A stretch of 53,660 bases of DNA from positions 1 through 53,660 of the forward strand of contig JASHRV010000260.1 of NCBI GenBank assembly GCA_030037175.1, in the 5' to 3' direction. The notes beneath the pieces were generated by a model. The model made no database searches. It worked only from the letters and a program-made list of their open reading frames with translations, and had not been told where the DNA came from. The number at the start of each line of letters is the position of its first letter. The stretch's first letter is position 1. Below, piece by piece: positions 18,907 to 28,225 of the stretch. A program made the translations under genes and the position numbers. This DNA comes from Acetobacteraceae bacterium (GTDB lineage Bacteria > Pseudomonadota > Alphaproteobacteria > Acetobacterales > Acetobacteraceae).

Positions 18907-20481
18907 TCAGTGCCGGAAGTGGCGCATGCCAGTGAAGACCATGGCCAATCCGGCCCGGTCGGCGGCGGCGATTACCTCATCGTCGCGGATCGAGCCACCA
19001 GGCTGAATGACAGCAGTAGCACCAGCTTCTACAATGATATCGAGCCCATCCGCGAACGGAAAGAAAGCGTCCGAAGCAGCAACACTTCCTTGTGTCAGCG
19101 ACAGATCGAGGCCGGCCGTACGCGTGGCTTCTGCTGCCTTCCATGCCCCTATGCGCGCGGCATCAACGCGGCTCATCTGGCCCGCGCCGATGCCGACTGT
19201 CACCCCATCCTTCGCGTAAACGATGGTGTTAGAGCGGACATGCTTGGCGACGCGGAATGCGAAAAGAAGGTCGGCGCGTTCGGTCGCGGTCGGAAAGCGC
19301 TTCGTCACGACCTTGAGATCGACTTCGGACGTCTGCCCGGAATCGCGCGTCTGTACGAGAAAGCCGCCAGACAGGCTGCGGAAAGTGAGACCCGGTGCCG
19401 CAGGATCGGGAAGGGAGCCGGCAAGAAGGAGCCGCAGGTTCTTCTTCCGTGCCAGAATGGCCTTTGCTTCACTGGATGCTGCGGGTGCGATGATCACTTC
19501 GGTGAAGATCGTTGCGATCTTCTGCGCCGTCGCCGCGTCGAGTTCACGATTAACGGCAACGATTCCTCCGAATGCGGAGACTGGGTCGCAGCGTAGAGCG
19601 AAGTCCCAAGCTGCAGCGAGGTTTTCTGCGCTCGCCACGCCGCAGGGATTGGCGTGCTTCACGATCACCACGCTGGGGGCCGTAAATTCCGCCACGCACT
19701 CGTACGCCGCGTCGGTATCGTTGAGATTGTTATAAGAGAGGGGCTTGCCCTGCACCTGGATCGCGCTCGCCACACCGGGACGCGTACCATTGACGTAGAA
19801 GGCCGCGTGTTGGTGCGGGTTTTCGCCGTAGCGTAGCTCCTCGCGGAGCGTGCCGGTGAGGCTGATATGAGAAGGGAAGGGCGTGCTCTCGGCTGCGGCG
19901 AACCAGGCGGTGATTGCTGCATCGTACGCCGCCGTGCGCGCGAATGCGGCGGCCGCAAGCCGGCGCCGCAGCGCGGCGGTCGTTCCACCCGTGCGCTCGA
20001 GTTCGGTGAGCACCGCCTGATATTGTGCAGGTTCGGTCAGCACAACGACGAATTCGTGGTTCTTCGCCGCGGAGCGCAGCATGGCAGGCCCACCGATATC
20101 AATGTTCTCGATACATTCGGCGAGTGGCGCGCCCCGCGCAACGGTCTCCTCGAAAGGGTAGAGATTGACTGCTACGAGGTCGATCGGCGCAATCCCATGC
20201 TTTGCCATTTCGGCTTGGTGCCGGGCGTCATCGGGCCGCCCAAGGATCCCGCCATGGATGGTGGGCACAAGCGTTTTTACCCGCCCGTCCAAAATTTCGG
20301 GGAAGCCCGTATGGGCGGCAACCTCCTTCACCGGGATGCCTGCTGCAGCGAGTGCCGCCGCGGTGCCACCTGTTGAGAGGATCTCGACGCCGCGCGCGGC
20401 GAGTGCGGCGGCGAATGGAACGAGCCCTGTCTTGTCAGAGACCGAGAGCAGGGCGCGGTGGAGCGGCAGGGAATCGGGCAT
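18907..20481 (-). CDS. purH: Bifunctional AICAR formyltransferase/IMP cyclohydrolase
   Basis: [74 protein letters not shown]...[14 protein letters not shown]...KHANPCGVA...[39 protein letters not shown]. Confidence 0.98.
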   Translation of the reverse strand: MPDSLPLHRALLSVSDKTGLVPFAAALAARGVEILSTGGTAAALAAAGIPVKEVAAHTGFPEILDGRVKTLVPTIHGGILGRPDDARHQAEMAKHGIAPIDLVAVNLYPFEETVARGAPLAECIENIDIGGPAMLRSAAKNHEFVVVLTEPAQYQAVLTELERTGGTTAALRRRLAAAAFARTAAYDAAITAWFAAAESTPFPSHISLTGTLREELRYGENPHQHAAFYVNGTRPGVASAIQVQGKPLSYNNLNDTDAAYECVAEFTAPSVVIVKHANPCGVASAENLAAAWDFALRCDPVSAFGGIVAVNRELDAATAQKIATIFTEVIIAPAASSEAKAILARKKNLRLLLAGSLPDPAAPGLTFRSLSGGFLVQTRDSGQTSEVDLKVVTKRFPTATERADLLFAFRVAKHVRSNTIVYAKDGVTVGIGAGQMSRVDAARIGAWKAAEATRTAGLDLSLTQGSVAASDAFFPFADGLDIIVEAGATAVIQPGGSIRDDEVIAAADRAGLAMVFTGMRHFRH

Positions 20482-20638
20482 TGAGCACTCGCTAATCAGG
20501 ATTCAAAGCTTCGCGCGTTCAGGCCAGGCAGATCCGGCGGATAGACGGAAATATCCGTGAGGTCCAGATTGTAGGCTACGTGCGGCGCCTGGCGCTCCGC
20601 AGCCTCGCGTCAATGATACCCGGAAGAGCGTCCATCCC

Positions 20639-22765
20639 ATGCCCGAAGGCAGCCAGACAGAAGACCGTTTTGCGAGTCTCTCCGCGCTTCTTGTGCCGCG
20701 TTCCGTTGCAGTCATTGGGGCCTCGGCGGACCCAAGGCGAATCGGCGGTCGGCCGATCGCCTATATGCGGGCCCGAGGCTTCGGTGGCGCCATCCTTCCC
20801 GTCAATCCAAAGCGGGCCGAGATCCAGGGCTTTCGTACCTACCCCGACATCGCTTCGCTACCGTTCGTTCCGGACGTCGCCATTGTTGCCCTGCCGGCGG
20901 CGCTGGTCGAGGCCGCGGTGGCCGAACTCGCGGCGCTCGGCGTGCGCGGAGTAGTCGTCTTTTCTGCCGGCTTCGCCGAGGTGGACGAGGCGGGTGCAGC
21001 GAGCCAGGCTCGCATCGCTGCCACCGCGCACGCAGCCGGGATGCGCCTCCTCGGCCCCAATGCGCTCGGCCTCTTCAACGCGCGGATCGGCTGGTTCGCG
21101 ACTTTCTCTGCTTCGTTGGAGAGCTTCTGGCCCATACACGGACGCATCGCAATCGCCAGCCAGTCGGGTGCCTTCGGTACGCATCTCTTCGCCGCCGCGG
21201 CAACTCGCGGCCTCGGCACCCCCATCTGCGTGACCACCGGCAACGAGGCCGACGTCACCTTGGGTGAAGCGATCGGCTGGCTCGCTGCTGACCCCGGGAC
21301 TGACGTGATCGCCGCCGCCGCGGAGGGAGTCCGCAAGCCGGAGACCTTCCTTGCCGCCCTGGCAGCAGCTCGTGCCGCGCGAAAGCCCGTTATCGTGATG
21401 AAAGCTGGTAGGAGTGCACTCGGGCAGCAGTCCGCGCGCTCGCATACCGCCGCGATCGCCGGCGACGATGCGGTATTCAACGCCGTGCTCGCCGAGTTCG
21501 GCGCAGTCCGAGCGGAATGCGCAGAGCAGCTGCTGGATTTCGCCTATGCCGCGACGCAGCGTGTCTATCCCGCGCGCAACACGCTCGGAGTCCTCACCGT
21601 GAGTGGCGGCGCTGGTGTGCTGATCGCCGATGAAGCCGCTGCGCTCGGGCTTTCCATGCCACCTCTCTCTGAGGCTTCACAATCGGCGCTAAGGGAAGCG
21701 GTGCCCTTCTCCGCCCCTCTCAATCCGATCGATTGCACCGCCCAGGTATTCAATGAGCCTGCGCTCATCAGCCGGTTTGCGGAAACTATGCTGGCAGAGG
21801 GAGGCACCGAAAGCCTCTATCGCTCGGTGCTTGCCTTCTTCAGCCAGACCGGTGGCGCGCCGGCGATCGCGCCGGGGTTGCGAAGCACGCTGGGCGCCCT
21901 CCGTGCCCACTACCCGGGCCGTCTCTACGCCCTGTCGGTGATCGCGCCGGAATCACGCGTGCGCGAATACGAAAAGGATGGGTTTCTCGTCTTCGAGGAG
22001 CCGGTGCGGGCAGTGCGCGCGATCCACGCCATGGGCCGCATCGGTGCAGCTTTTGCAGCGATGCCTCCCGAAAAGCCGTCGCTGCCGGATGTGGTGCTTC
22101 CGGCGCAAACACCTAACGAAGCGGAGGCGAAGCGCCTTCTTGGTAGTGCCGGGATCGCCATCGTGCCCGAGCAGATTGCCGCGACTGCCGAAGAAGCCAT
22201 GCGCGCGGCCGAAGCGTTGGGCTACCCGGTGGTGATGAAAATCCTCTCGTCCGACATTCCGCACAAATCCGAGATCGGTGGCGTACTGCTCGACCTCGCC
22301 GACGTAGCCGCTGTGCGGGAGGGCTTTGCTGTGTTGTTCGCCCGCGCTCGGTCAGCGGTCCCGAGCGCCCGTATCGAGGGGGTGCTGGTTGCGCGTGAGA
22401 TTCGTGGTGCCCGCGAGTGCATCCTCGGCGTACACCGCGACCCCTGCTTTGGTCCTATCGCGATGTTCGGCCTTGGCGGTGTGTTCGCGGAGGTGCTCGG
22501 GGATGTGGTATTCCATCGCTGTCCGTTCGATGAGAAGGCAGCGCGGCAGATGATAGGTGCAGTGCGCGGCGCTCCCCTGCTCACGGGTGTTCGGGGGCAG
22601 AGACCCGCGGACATCGCGGCGCTCGCGCAGATGCTGGCGCGCCTTTCCGCTTTCGCTACCGCCGCCGGCCCTCGCCTCGTATCGATCGACCTCAACCCTG
22701 TGCTTGCGTTGCCGGAAGAAGGGGGCGCCTTCGCGGCCGACGCCGTGATCGAGATCGGGGACTGA
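20639..22765 (+). CDS. Acetate--CoA ligase (ADP-forming)-type / acyl-CoA synthetase family protein
   Basis: SVAVIGASADPRRIGGRPIAYMRARGFGGAILPVNPKRAEIQG; QSGAFGTHLFAAA; C-terminal ATP-grasp VVMKILSSDIPHKSEIGGVLLDL. Confidence 0.92.
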   Translation: MPEGSQTEDRFASLSALLVPRSVAVIGASADPRRIGGRPIAYMRARGFGGAILPVNPKRAEIQGFRTYPDIASLPFVPDVAIVALPAALVEAAVAELAALGVRGVVVFSAGFAEVDEAGAASQARIAATAHAAGMRLLGPNALGLFNARIGWFATFSASLESFWPIHGRIAIASQSGAFGTHLFAAAATRGLGTPICVTTGNEADVTLGEAIGWLAADPGTDVIAAAAEGVRKPETFLAALAAARAARKPVIVMKAGRSALGQQSARSHTAAIAGDDAVFNAVLAEFGAVRAECAEQLLDFAYAATQRVYPARNTLGVLTVSGGAGVLIADEAAALGLSMPPLSEASQSALREAVPFSAPLNPIDCTAQVFNEPALISRFAETMLAEGGTESLYRSVLAFFSQTGGAPAIAPGLRSTLGALRAHYPGRLYALSVIAPESRVREYEKDGFLVFEEPVRAVRAIHAMGRIGAAFAAMPPEKPSLPDVVLPAQTPNEAEAKRLLGSAGIAIVPEQIAATAEEAMRAAEALGYPVVMKILSSDIPHKSEIGGVLLDLADVAAVREGFAVLFARARSAVPSARIEGVLVAREIRGARECILGVHRDPCFGPIAMFGLGGVFAEVLGDVVFHRCPFDEKAARQMIGAVRGAPLLTGVRGQRPADIAALAQMLARLSAFATAAGPRLVSIDLNPVLALPEEGGAFAADAVIEIGD

Positions 22766-22769
22766 CGGC

Positions 22770-23639
22770 GTGGCGATCGATTACGAAACGCTTCGGTACT
22801 TCCCAATTCCGGAGATCCGCCAAACGCTCACGAAGCGCGATACGATTCTTTATGCGCTTTCGATTGGCCTTGGCCAGGATCCGACGGACGTACGCCAGCT
22901 GGACTTCGTCGATCATCATAAAGCGCTCAAGGCGATGCCGAGCATGGCTGTGGTGCTTGGTCATCCTGGCTTCTGGCTTGCCGATCCTGCTACCACCGTG
23001 GACGCGCTGCGGCTCGTCCATGGTGAGCAAGGCATCCGCATCCATCATCCGTTGCCGGTCGAGGGCGGAATCGTCGGGCGGACGCGTGTTGTCGGACTGA
23101 TCGACAAAGGCGCGGGCGCGGCAGCGCTCCTTTATACCGAGAAGGAAGTGGTCGAGACGGCGACCGGCCAGCTCCTCGCCACCACCGCGAGCACCACCTT
23201 CCTGCGCGGCCAAGGAGGTTTCGGCGGCCCCGCCGGCCCGGTAAAGCCCGCCCATCCTCTACCTGAAGGCGCTCCGGACCTTGTCATCGACCGCGCAACA
23301 CGCCCAGAACAAGCACTTTACTACCGCCTCAACGGTGACGACAACCCCCTGCACGCCGATCCCGCTGTCGCGGCGAGGGCCGGGTTTCCCCGCCCAATCC
23401 TGCACGGACTCTGCACGCTCGGCGTGGTCTGCCACGCTCTCGTCGCAAGCCTCGCCGACTACGACGCCACGCGGCTCAGCGCGCTCGATCTCCGCTTCTC
23501 CGCCCCTGTCTTCCCGGGTGAGACGATCCGCACTGAGATCTGGCGCTCCGGCGCATTTCAGGCACGCGCAATTGAACGTGACGTCCTCGTCATCACCCAT
23601 GGGCGGGCGGAATTCAGCCTCATGAGCAGCAAACCATGA
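22770..23639 (+). CDS. MaoC-like / peroxisomal-type enoyl-CoA hydratase 2 family protein
   Basis: MAIDYETLRYFPIPEIRQTLTKRDTILYALSIGLGQDP; YRLNGDDNPLHADPAVAARAGFPRPILHGLCTLGV hot-dog hydratase motif. Confidence 0.93.
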   Translation: MAIDYETLRYFPIPEIRQTLTKRDTILYALSIGLGQDPTDVRQLDFVDHHKALKAMPSMAVVLGHPGFWLADPATTVDALRLVHGEQGIRIHHPLPVEGGIVGRTRVVGLIDKGAGAAALLYTEKEVVETATGQLLATTASTTFLRGQGGFGGPAGPVKPAHPLPEGAPDLVIDRATRPEQALYYRLNGDDNPLHADPAVAARAGFPRPILHGLCTLGVVCHALVASLADYDATRLSALDLRFSAPVFPGETIRTEIWRSGAFQARAIERDVLVITHGRAEFSLMSSKP

Positions 23640-24334
23640 TCGACAAGTTCGTGGACAGCATGGCGGAGGCAATGGCGGGGATCCGGGACGGCTCGGTTGT
23701 CCTACTCGGTGGCTTTGGCCAAGTCGGCCAGCCTGATGCGCTGATCGACGGTTTGATTGCCCAAGGTGCGAAAGACCTTACCGTGGTCGCCAACAATGCA
23801 GGGACCGGGCACACCGGACTCGCGCGGCTGATGGAGCTCCGTCGGGTTCGGCGCATCGTCTGCAGCTTTCCCCGCAGTGCAGGCTCGGTGGTTTTCGAGG
23901 CGCTCTATTCGGCAGGAGAAATCGAGCTTGAGATCGTGCCCCAAGGCACGCTTGCCGAGCGCATCCGCGCCGCCGGCGCGGGTATCGCCGCTTTCTTCAC
24001 GCCCACGGCTGTGGGCACGCGACTCGCCGAAGGCAAGGAGCAGCGCGAAATCAATGGCCGCACCTACGTGCTCGAAAGTGCACTTGCCGGCGATGTGGCC
24101 CTGGTCGAGGCGTGGCGCGCGGACCGCTTCGGCAATCTCACCTACCGAGAATCCGCACGCAACTTTAACCCGATCATGGCTACGGCGGCCAAGCTCACCA
24201 TTGTTCAGACCCAGCAGACGATTCTTGCCGGCTCACTGCATCCCGAAGTCATCGTGACACCGGGGATCTTCGTCGATCGGGTGCTGCACGTGCCCTATGC
24301 TATGCAGACCGAGATGGGAGGACCCGATGCCTGA
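23636..24334 (+). CDS. 3-oxoacid CoA-transferase subunit A
   Basis: VVLLGGFGQVGQPDALIDGLIAQGAKDLTVVANNAGTGHTGLARLME; TAVGTRLAEGKEQREINGRTYVLE. Confidence 0.93.
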   Translation: MIDKFVDSMAEAMAGIRDGSVVLLGGFGQVGQPDALIDGLIAQGAKDLTVVANNAGTGHTGLARLMELRRVRRIVCSFPRSAGSVVFEALYSAGEIELEIVPQGTLAERIRAAGAGIAAFFTPTAVGTRLAEGKEQREINGRTYVLESALAGDVALVEAWRADRFGNLTYRESARNFNPIMATAAKLTIVQTQQTILAGSLHPEVIVTPGIFVDRVLHVPYAMQTEMGGPDA

Positions 24335-24992
24335 TACGGCGCCCGCGAGTATCGCTGCGCTCGATCGCCATGGGATCGCTGCGCGGATCGCGCGCGACAT
24401 TCCCGAGGGGTGGTACGTGAATCTCGGCATCGGCATCCCGACCCTAGTTGCCGAGCATGTGCCCCTTCAGCGTGAGGTGATTTTCCATTCCGAGAACGGA
24501 GTCCTTGGCGTAGGGCCTTCACCAGCGCCCGGCGCGGTCAATCCCTGGCTGATCAATGCCGGAAAGCAACCCGTCACGCTGCGGCCAGGCGGCGCCTTCA
24601 TTCATCACGCGGACAGCTTCGCGATCATTCGTGGCAATCATCTCGACCTTTGCGTGCTAGGTGCCTTTGAGGTGGCGGAGAACGGTGACATTGCCAACTG
24701 GGCGACGGGGAAGAACGACGCCGCTTCGGCAGTCGGCGGGGCAATGGACCTCGCCGTCGGAGCGAAGCGGCTTTGGGTCGCAATGGAACACACGACGAAG
24801 GACGGGATGCCACGGCTTGTCGAACGCTGCACCTATCCACTAACCGCCTCTGGTGCCGTCAAACGCGTATACACGAACCTTGCGATGCTCGAGATAACAC
24901 CGCGCGGCTTTGTTGTGCTCGAGATGGTCCGTGGACTCGATTTCGAGCAACTCCAGAGGTCCACCGGCGCACAGCTCTTCCACCCGGAATAA
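24327..24992 (+). CDS. 3-oxoacid CoA-transferase subunit B
   Basis: RIARDIPEGWYVNLGIGIPTLVAEHVPLQREVIFHSENGVLGVGPSP...GAFEVAENGDIANWATG; overlaps subunit A. Confidence 0.93.
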   Translation: MPDTAPASIAALDRHGIAARIARDIPEGWYVNLGIGIPTLVAEHVPLQREVIFHSENGVLGVGPSPAPGAVNPWLINAGKQPVTLRPGGAFIHHADSFAIIRGNHLDLCVLGAFEVAENGDIANWATGKNDAASAVGGAMDLAVGAKRLWVAMEHTTKDGMPRLVERCTYPLTASGAVKRVYTNLAMLEITPRGFVVLEMVRGLDFEQLQRSTGAQLFHPE

Positions 24993-25010
24993 GGCTTGCC
25001 CGATACAGTC

Positions 25011-25193
25011 CTAATGGTTCGACGCGCCGATGGCGTTTGTCATCTCCCCGTTCATATGAACCATGAAGGATCCCGGCGCCGCCGGCGGGGAGGACGCCTT
25101 CGCAATTGTTGCCGCGTTGCTGCAGCCGCTTAGGGCAACAAGCGCCGTGACGATCATGCCGGCAATCATGCTGTTGCCCCATCCCGCCTTCAC
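25011..25193 (-). CDS. Small putative lipoprotein (60 aa)
   Basis: MKAGWGNSMIAGMIVTALVALSGCSNAATIAKASSPPAAPGSFMVHMNGEMTNAIGASNH: signal helix plus LSGC lipobox; ATGA overlap with upstream kinase ORF. Confidence 0.65.
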   Translation of the reverse strand: MKAGWGNSMIAGMIVTALVALSGCSNAATIAKASSPPAAPGSFMVHMNGEMTNAIGASNH

Positions 25194-25897
25194 GGCTCGA
25201 TCTCTATTTCCGTTCGCGCAACGCGGGAGCGCTCAGGCGGTCGGATCTTCTCATCTGGCAGGCGCACTTCGACCACCGTCTGCGGATAAGTCGTAACCTT
25301 TACGATCCCTCCTTCGGCGCGCGCCAGTTCCTCGACCAATTCAAGCCCTTCCCCGAACCGTGTCGGGTTCTCCGTCTGCCAGCCGTCGTTAGCAACTGAA
25401 AGAACCGTGCTGCCTCCTGCCGCGCGAAAAAGCCACACTGATATGCGTCCGAGCAACCGCATATGCATGCCATGTTTGACTGCATTGCCCACGAGCTCGT
25501 AGGCAATCCGGAGGATCGTCTCTTCCCGTTCGGGCGACCAGCCGTCCATCGCGGTAACATCGAGGCGAATGATCTGCGTTGTGTCGGTATAGAGAGCGAT
25601 CACGCTTTCAGCGAGAGATTGCAGCCGCACAAACAGAGGCTCAAGGCCCCGGGTGAAGCCGAACAGGGCGTCGGAGATCGCCGCGGCCAGCTCGATCCGG
25701 CGCGCAACCTCGTGCGCGAGGCGCTGATTTTCAAGGTTTTCGCTAACTCCCGGCGCCTCCAGCACGTGGATCAAGATCCGCTGCAGCGCGTTCTTCGTTT
25801 GATGCCGTAGCTGCCGGAACTCGATGGGTTCGACATTTCGGCGGGATGAAAGCCCATCCGGGGCGGCCTTTTCCTCTGCCAGGTACGATGTGGGCAT
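25190..25897 (-). CDS. Soluble HisKA_2/HWE-type sensor histidine kinase without obvious input domain
   Basis: FRQLRHQTKNALQRILIHV (H-box), IAYELVGNAVKHGMHMRLLGRISVW (N-box), LSVANDG. Confidence 0.85.
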   Translation of the reverse strand: MPTSYLAEEKAAPDGLSSRRNVEPIEFRQLRHQTKNALQRILIHVLEAPGVSENLENQRLAHEVARRIELAAAISDALFGFTRGLEPLFVRLQSLAESVIALYTDTTQIIRLDVTAMDGWSPEREETILRIAYELVGNAVKHGMHMRLLGRISVWLFRAAGGSTVLSVANDGWQTENPTRFGEGLELVEELARAEGGIVKVTTYPQTVVEVRLPDEKIRPPERSRVARTEIEIEP

Positions 25898-25946
25898 CGG
25901 CTCGTCCTCCGGTCATTGACGAAACAACGAGTGGGTGGCACACTAG

Positions 25947-26005
25947 CGTGGGAAAAATACCCACGTCAAGTGCAGCCGGCGGCTGGTGTGGGTTCTGTTC
26001 CCACG
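25947..26005. promoter_or_regulatory. Two GTGGG-N7-CCCAC dyads spaced 40 bp in divergent promoter
   Basis: CGTGGG-AAAAATA-CCCACG at 25947-25965 and GTGGG-TTCTGTT-CCCACG at 25988-26005. Confidence 0.6.
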
Positions 26006-26045
26006 CATTTGTGCTATCGAGCATTTTGTCCTTCGCGCCAACCGG

Positions 26046-26924
26046 ATGTCCCTCCCCGATCGCCCGCTTGTCCCTTCCCCCGAGGCCCTAGTCCGACCTC
26101 TGCGCAGCTTGCTGCGCCCACTTATCCGGCTTCTGATGCGGAGCGGCGTCACCTTCCCTGTCCTCGCCGATCTTCTGCGCGCTCTTTACGTGGATGTGGC
26201 GATCCGCGATGTCCTGACAGATCCCTCCGTCCGCACTGACAGCCGAGTCAGTCTGCTCACCGGTGTGCACCGCAAGGAGATCCGGCGGCTACGGACTGGA
26301 GCTGCGGAGGCAATGAACGAACCTCCGATTGTCACGCTGGCGAGCGCGGTCATCTCCCGCTGGCTCGGCGGAGCCATCTATACGGATGATCGGGGGCAGC
26401 CATTGATGCTGCCGCGCCTGGGCCGCTCACCTGGCACGCCCTCCTTCGAAGGTTTGGTGACCGCGATCACGACCGATGTCCGTCCGCGCGCCGTACTCGA
26501 TGATCTGCTCGCCCAGAACCTCGTGATGCTTGAGACCGACGATTGGGTTCGGCTCAATGTCGCGGCGTTTGTGCCGTTGCCCGGCCGCGACGCGCAGCTA
26601 TTCTATTTCGGCCGGAATCTTGGCGATCACATTGCTGCTGCTGCGGCCAATGTCGCTGCCGCCGGGGCAGCGCCGTTTTTTGATCGAAGCGTACATTACG
26701 ACGGTCTTGGAGCCGAAGCGGTCCGTCATCTGGCTCAGGCGGGCAGGGAGGCGGCTGAGCGTTTGCTCGTCGATTTCAACCGTACCGCGCTCGCCGTCGC
26801 GGATGCGGACGATCAAGAAGCGGTTCTGGTGCCCGACCGTGCGCGCCGCAGCCGCGTCAATCTTGGCGTCTTCCTTTATGTCGAGGACGCCCCCGACGAC
26901 GCGTCCGGAAAGGAGGCGCGTTGA
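26046..26924 (+). CDS. DUF6502 family protein (ORF can extend to 25986)
   Basis: MSLPDRPLVPSPEALVRPLRSLLRPLIRLLMRSGVTFPVLADLLRALYVDVAIRDV...TDSRVSLLTGVHRKEIRRLR. Confidence 0.75.
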   Translation: MSLPDRPLVPSPEALVRPLRSLLRPLIRLLMRSGVTFPVLADLLRALYVDVAIRDVLTDPSVRTDSRVSLLTGVHRKEIRRLRTGAAEAMNEPPIVTLASAVISRWLGGAIYTDDRGQPLMLPRLGRSPGTPSFEGLVTAITTDVRPRAVLDDLLAQNLVMLETDDWVRLNVAAFVPLPGRDAQLFYFGRNLGDHIAAAAANVAAAGAAPFFDRSVHYDGLGAEAVRHLAQAGREAAERLLVDFNRTALAVADADDQEAVLVPDRARRSRVNLGVFLYVEDAPDDASGKEAR

Positions 26925-28141
26925 TCGTGCGTGGACTTGCCGGATTTCTCGTCCTCGCTTTCCTTGCCTCCTGCGCGTCGCCGACAACCTTCCCCGGTCC
27001 ACCGCCTTTGCCAACATCGACTGCTGATCGCGGCATCGGCGGTACCGGTGGCCCAAGTGGCGCGGTTGAGGTAGATCGAGGCATCGGGGGTACCGGCATC
27101 GTCGGCGTGATTACGGGCTTCGGCAGCATCTTCGTCGACGGTCTTGAGGTGCACTATGGTGCCTCCACCCCAGTCACGGTCGATGATGCAAGCGCCTCGC
27201 CCACGGCCTTGCGCACGGGCCAGGTTGTTGCTGTCGAGGCCGTGGGTCCGCTCTCGGCGCTCTCTGCCCAAAGCGTGTCCATCCTCCATCAAGTGGCTGG
27301 TCCAGTTGAGGCGGTGGAGGATAATGGCCGGATGGCCCGTATCGCCGGTCAGAATGTCGCGATCCCAAATTCGATCGCGGGTGCCGCCGCACTTACGCCT
27401 GGTGCCTGGGTCGCGGTTAGTGGTTTGCCTCGCCCCGATGGCTCCGTGGTCGCCACTCGGATCGACCCGAGCCCTGCCGGCTTGGTGCGTGTGCGCGGAC
27501 AGATCGTTGCGGGCTCGGGTGGGCTGCTGCGGATTGGTCAGCTTTCGTTCGTCCCTACGCCCGTCTCGCACGTGACCCTGGGGCAATATGCAACAGTCAC
27601 CGGCCACCTCTTGGGCGACCAGCTGGTCGCTCGCTCGCTGAACCCCAACCTGGTCGCCGGCGACCCCTTTGTCCGCTTCGGCCCGCGCGTTGGGCGGGTG
27701 TTCATCGAATCCTACGTCACGCCCGCGGACGGCCGTCTCCGCATGGCTCGGGGGCTAAGCGTCGGCGTCCCCATCGGCATGCGCACAAGCTCGGTTGCAC
27801 CAGGTTGGGCCGTGCTGCAGCTGGTACGGGGTTCGGCTGGCTCGCCCCACGCGGTCGGGGCGAACTTTATCGCAGGGCCGGGCACGACGCCGCCACCGCT
27901 GGGCAGAGTTATGCATCCGACTCCTGACCCGGAGGAGCGTCCGGCCGGCGCGCGCTTGCCCGTGTTGCGTGACGCGCCGCGGGACGTTCCCAATGCGGAG
28001 GCTTATCCTCCCGCTTGCGAAGCGCAGGGCGGTTGTGGCGTTGGCATCGGTCTGCCCAGCGGCAGCTTCCCTGGTGGCGGTCTCCCGGGGGGATTTGGCA
28101 TCCGGCCGAATGGTGGTCCAGGCGGCGGTCCGCCACGATAG
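26921..28141 (+). CDS. DUF5666 domain-containing lipoprotein
   Basis: LAGFLVLAFLASCASP lipobox; DRGIGGTG...GTGIVGVITGFGSIFVDGLEVHYGASTPVTVDD repeated OB-like DUF5666 pattern; Gly/Pro-rich C-terminus; overlaps DUF6502 stop. Confidence 0.8.
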   Translation: MIVRGLAGFLVLAFLASCASPTTFPGPPPLPTSTADRGIGGTGGPSGAVEVDRGIGGTGIVGVITGFGSIFVDGLEVHYGASTPVTVDDASASPTALRTGQVVAVEAVGPLSALSAQSVSILHQVAGPVEAVEDNGRMARIAGQNVAIPNSIAGAAALTPGAWVAVSGLPRPDGSVVATRIDPSPAGLVRVRGQIVAGSGGLLRIGQLSFVPTPVSHVTLGQYATVTGHLLGDQLVARSLNPNLVAGDPFVRFGPRVGRVFIESYVTPADGRLRMARGLSVGVPIGMRTSSVAPGWAVLQLVRGSAGSPHAVGANFIAGPGTTPPPLGRVMHPTPDPEERPAGARLPVLRDAPRDVPNAEAYPPACEAQGGCGVGIGLPSGSFPGGGLPGGFGIRPNGGPGGGPPR

Positions 28142-28225
28142 CAACGGGGCTGGCTCTGGGATTGACCCTGCCATGCCCCGGGCGCCACCATTCGCCCTGG
28201 AGTGGCATCGATCAGCAGGAAGACC

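Noticed and set aside
27030-27110. Internal DRGIGGTG repeat in DUF5666 protein as a novel repeat
   Set aside because: RGIGGTG-type motifs appear to be a usual part of this protein family.
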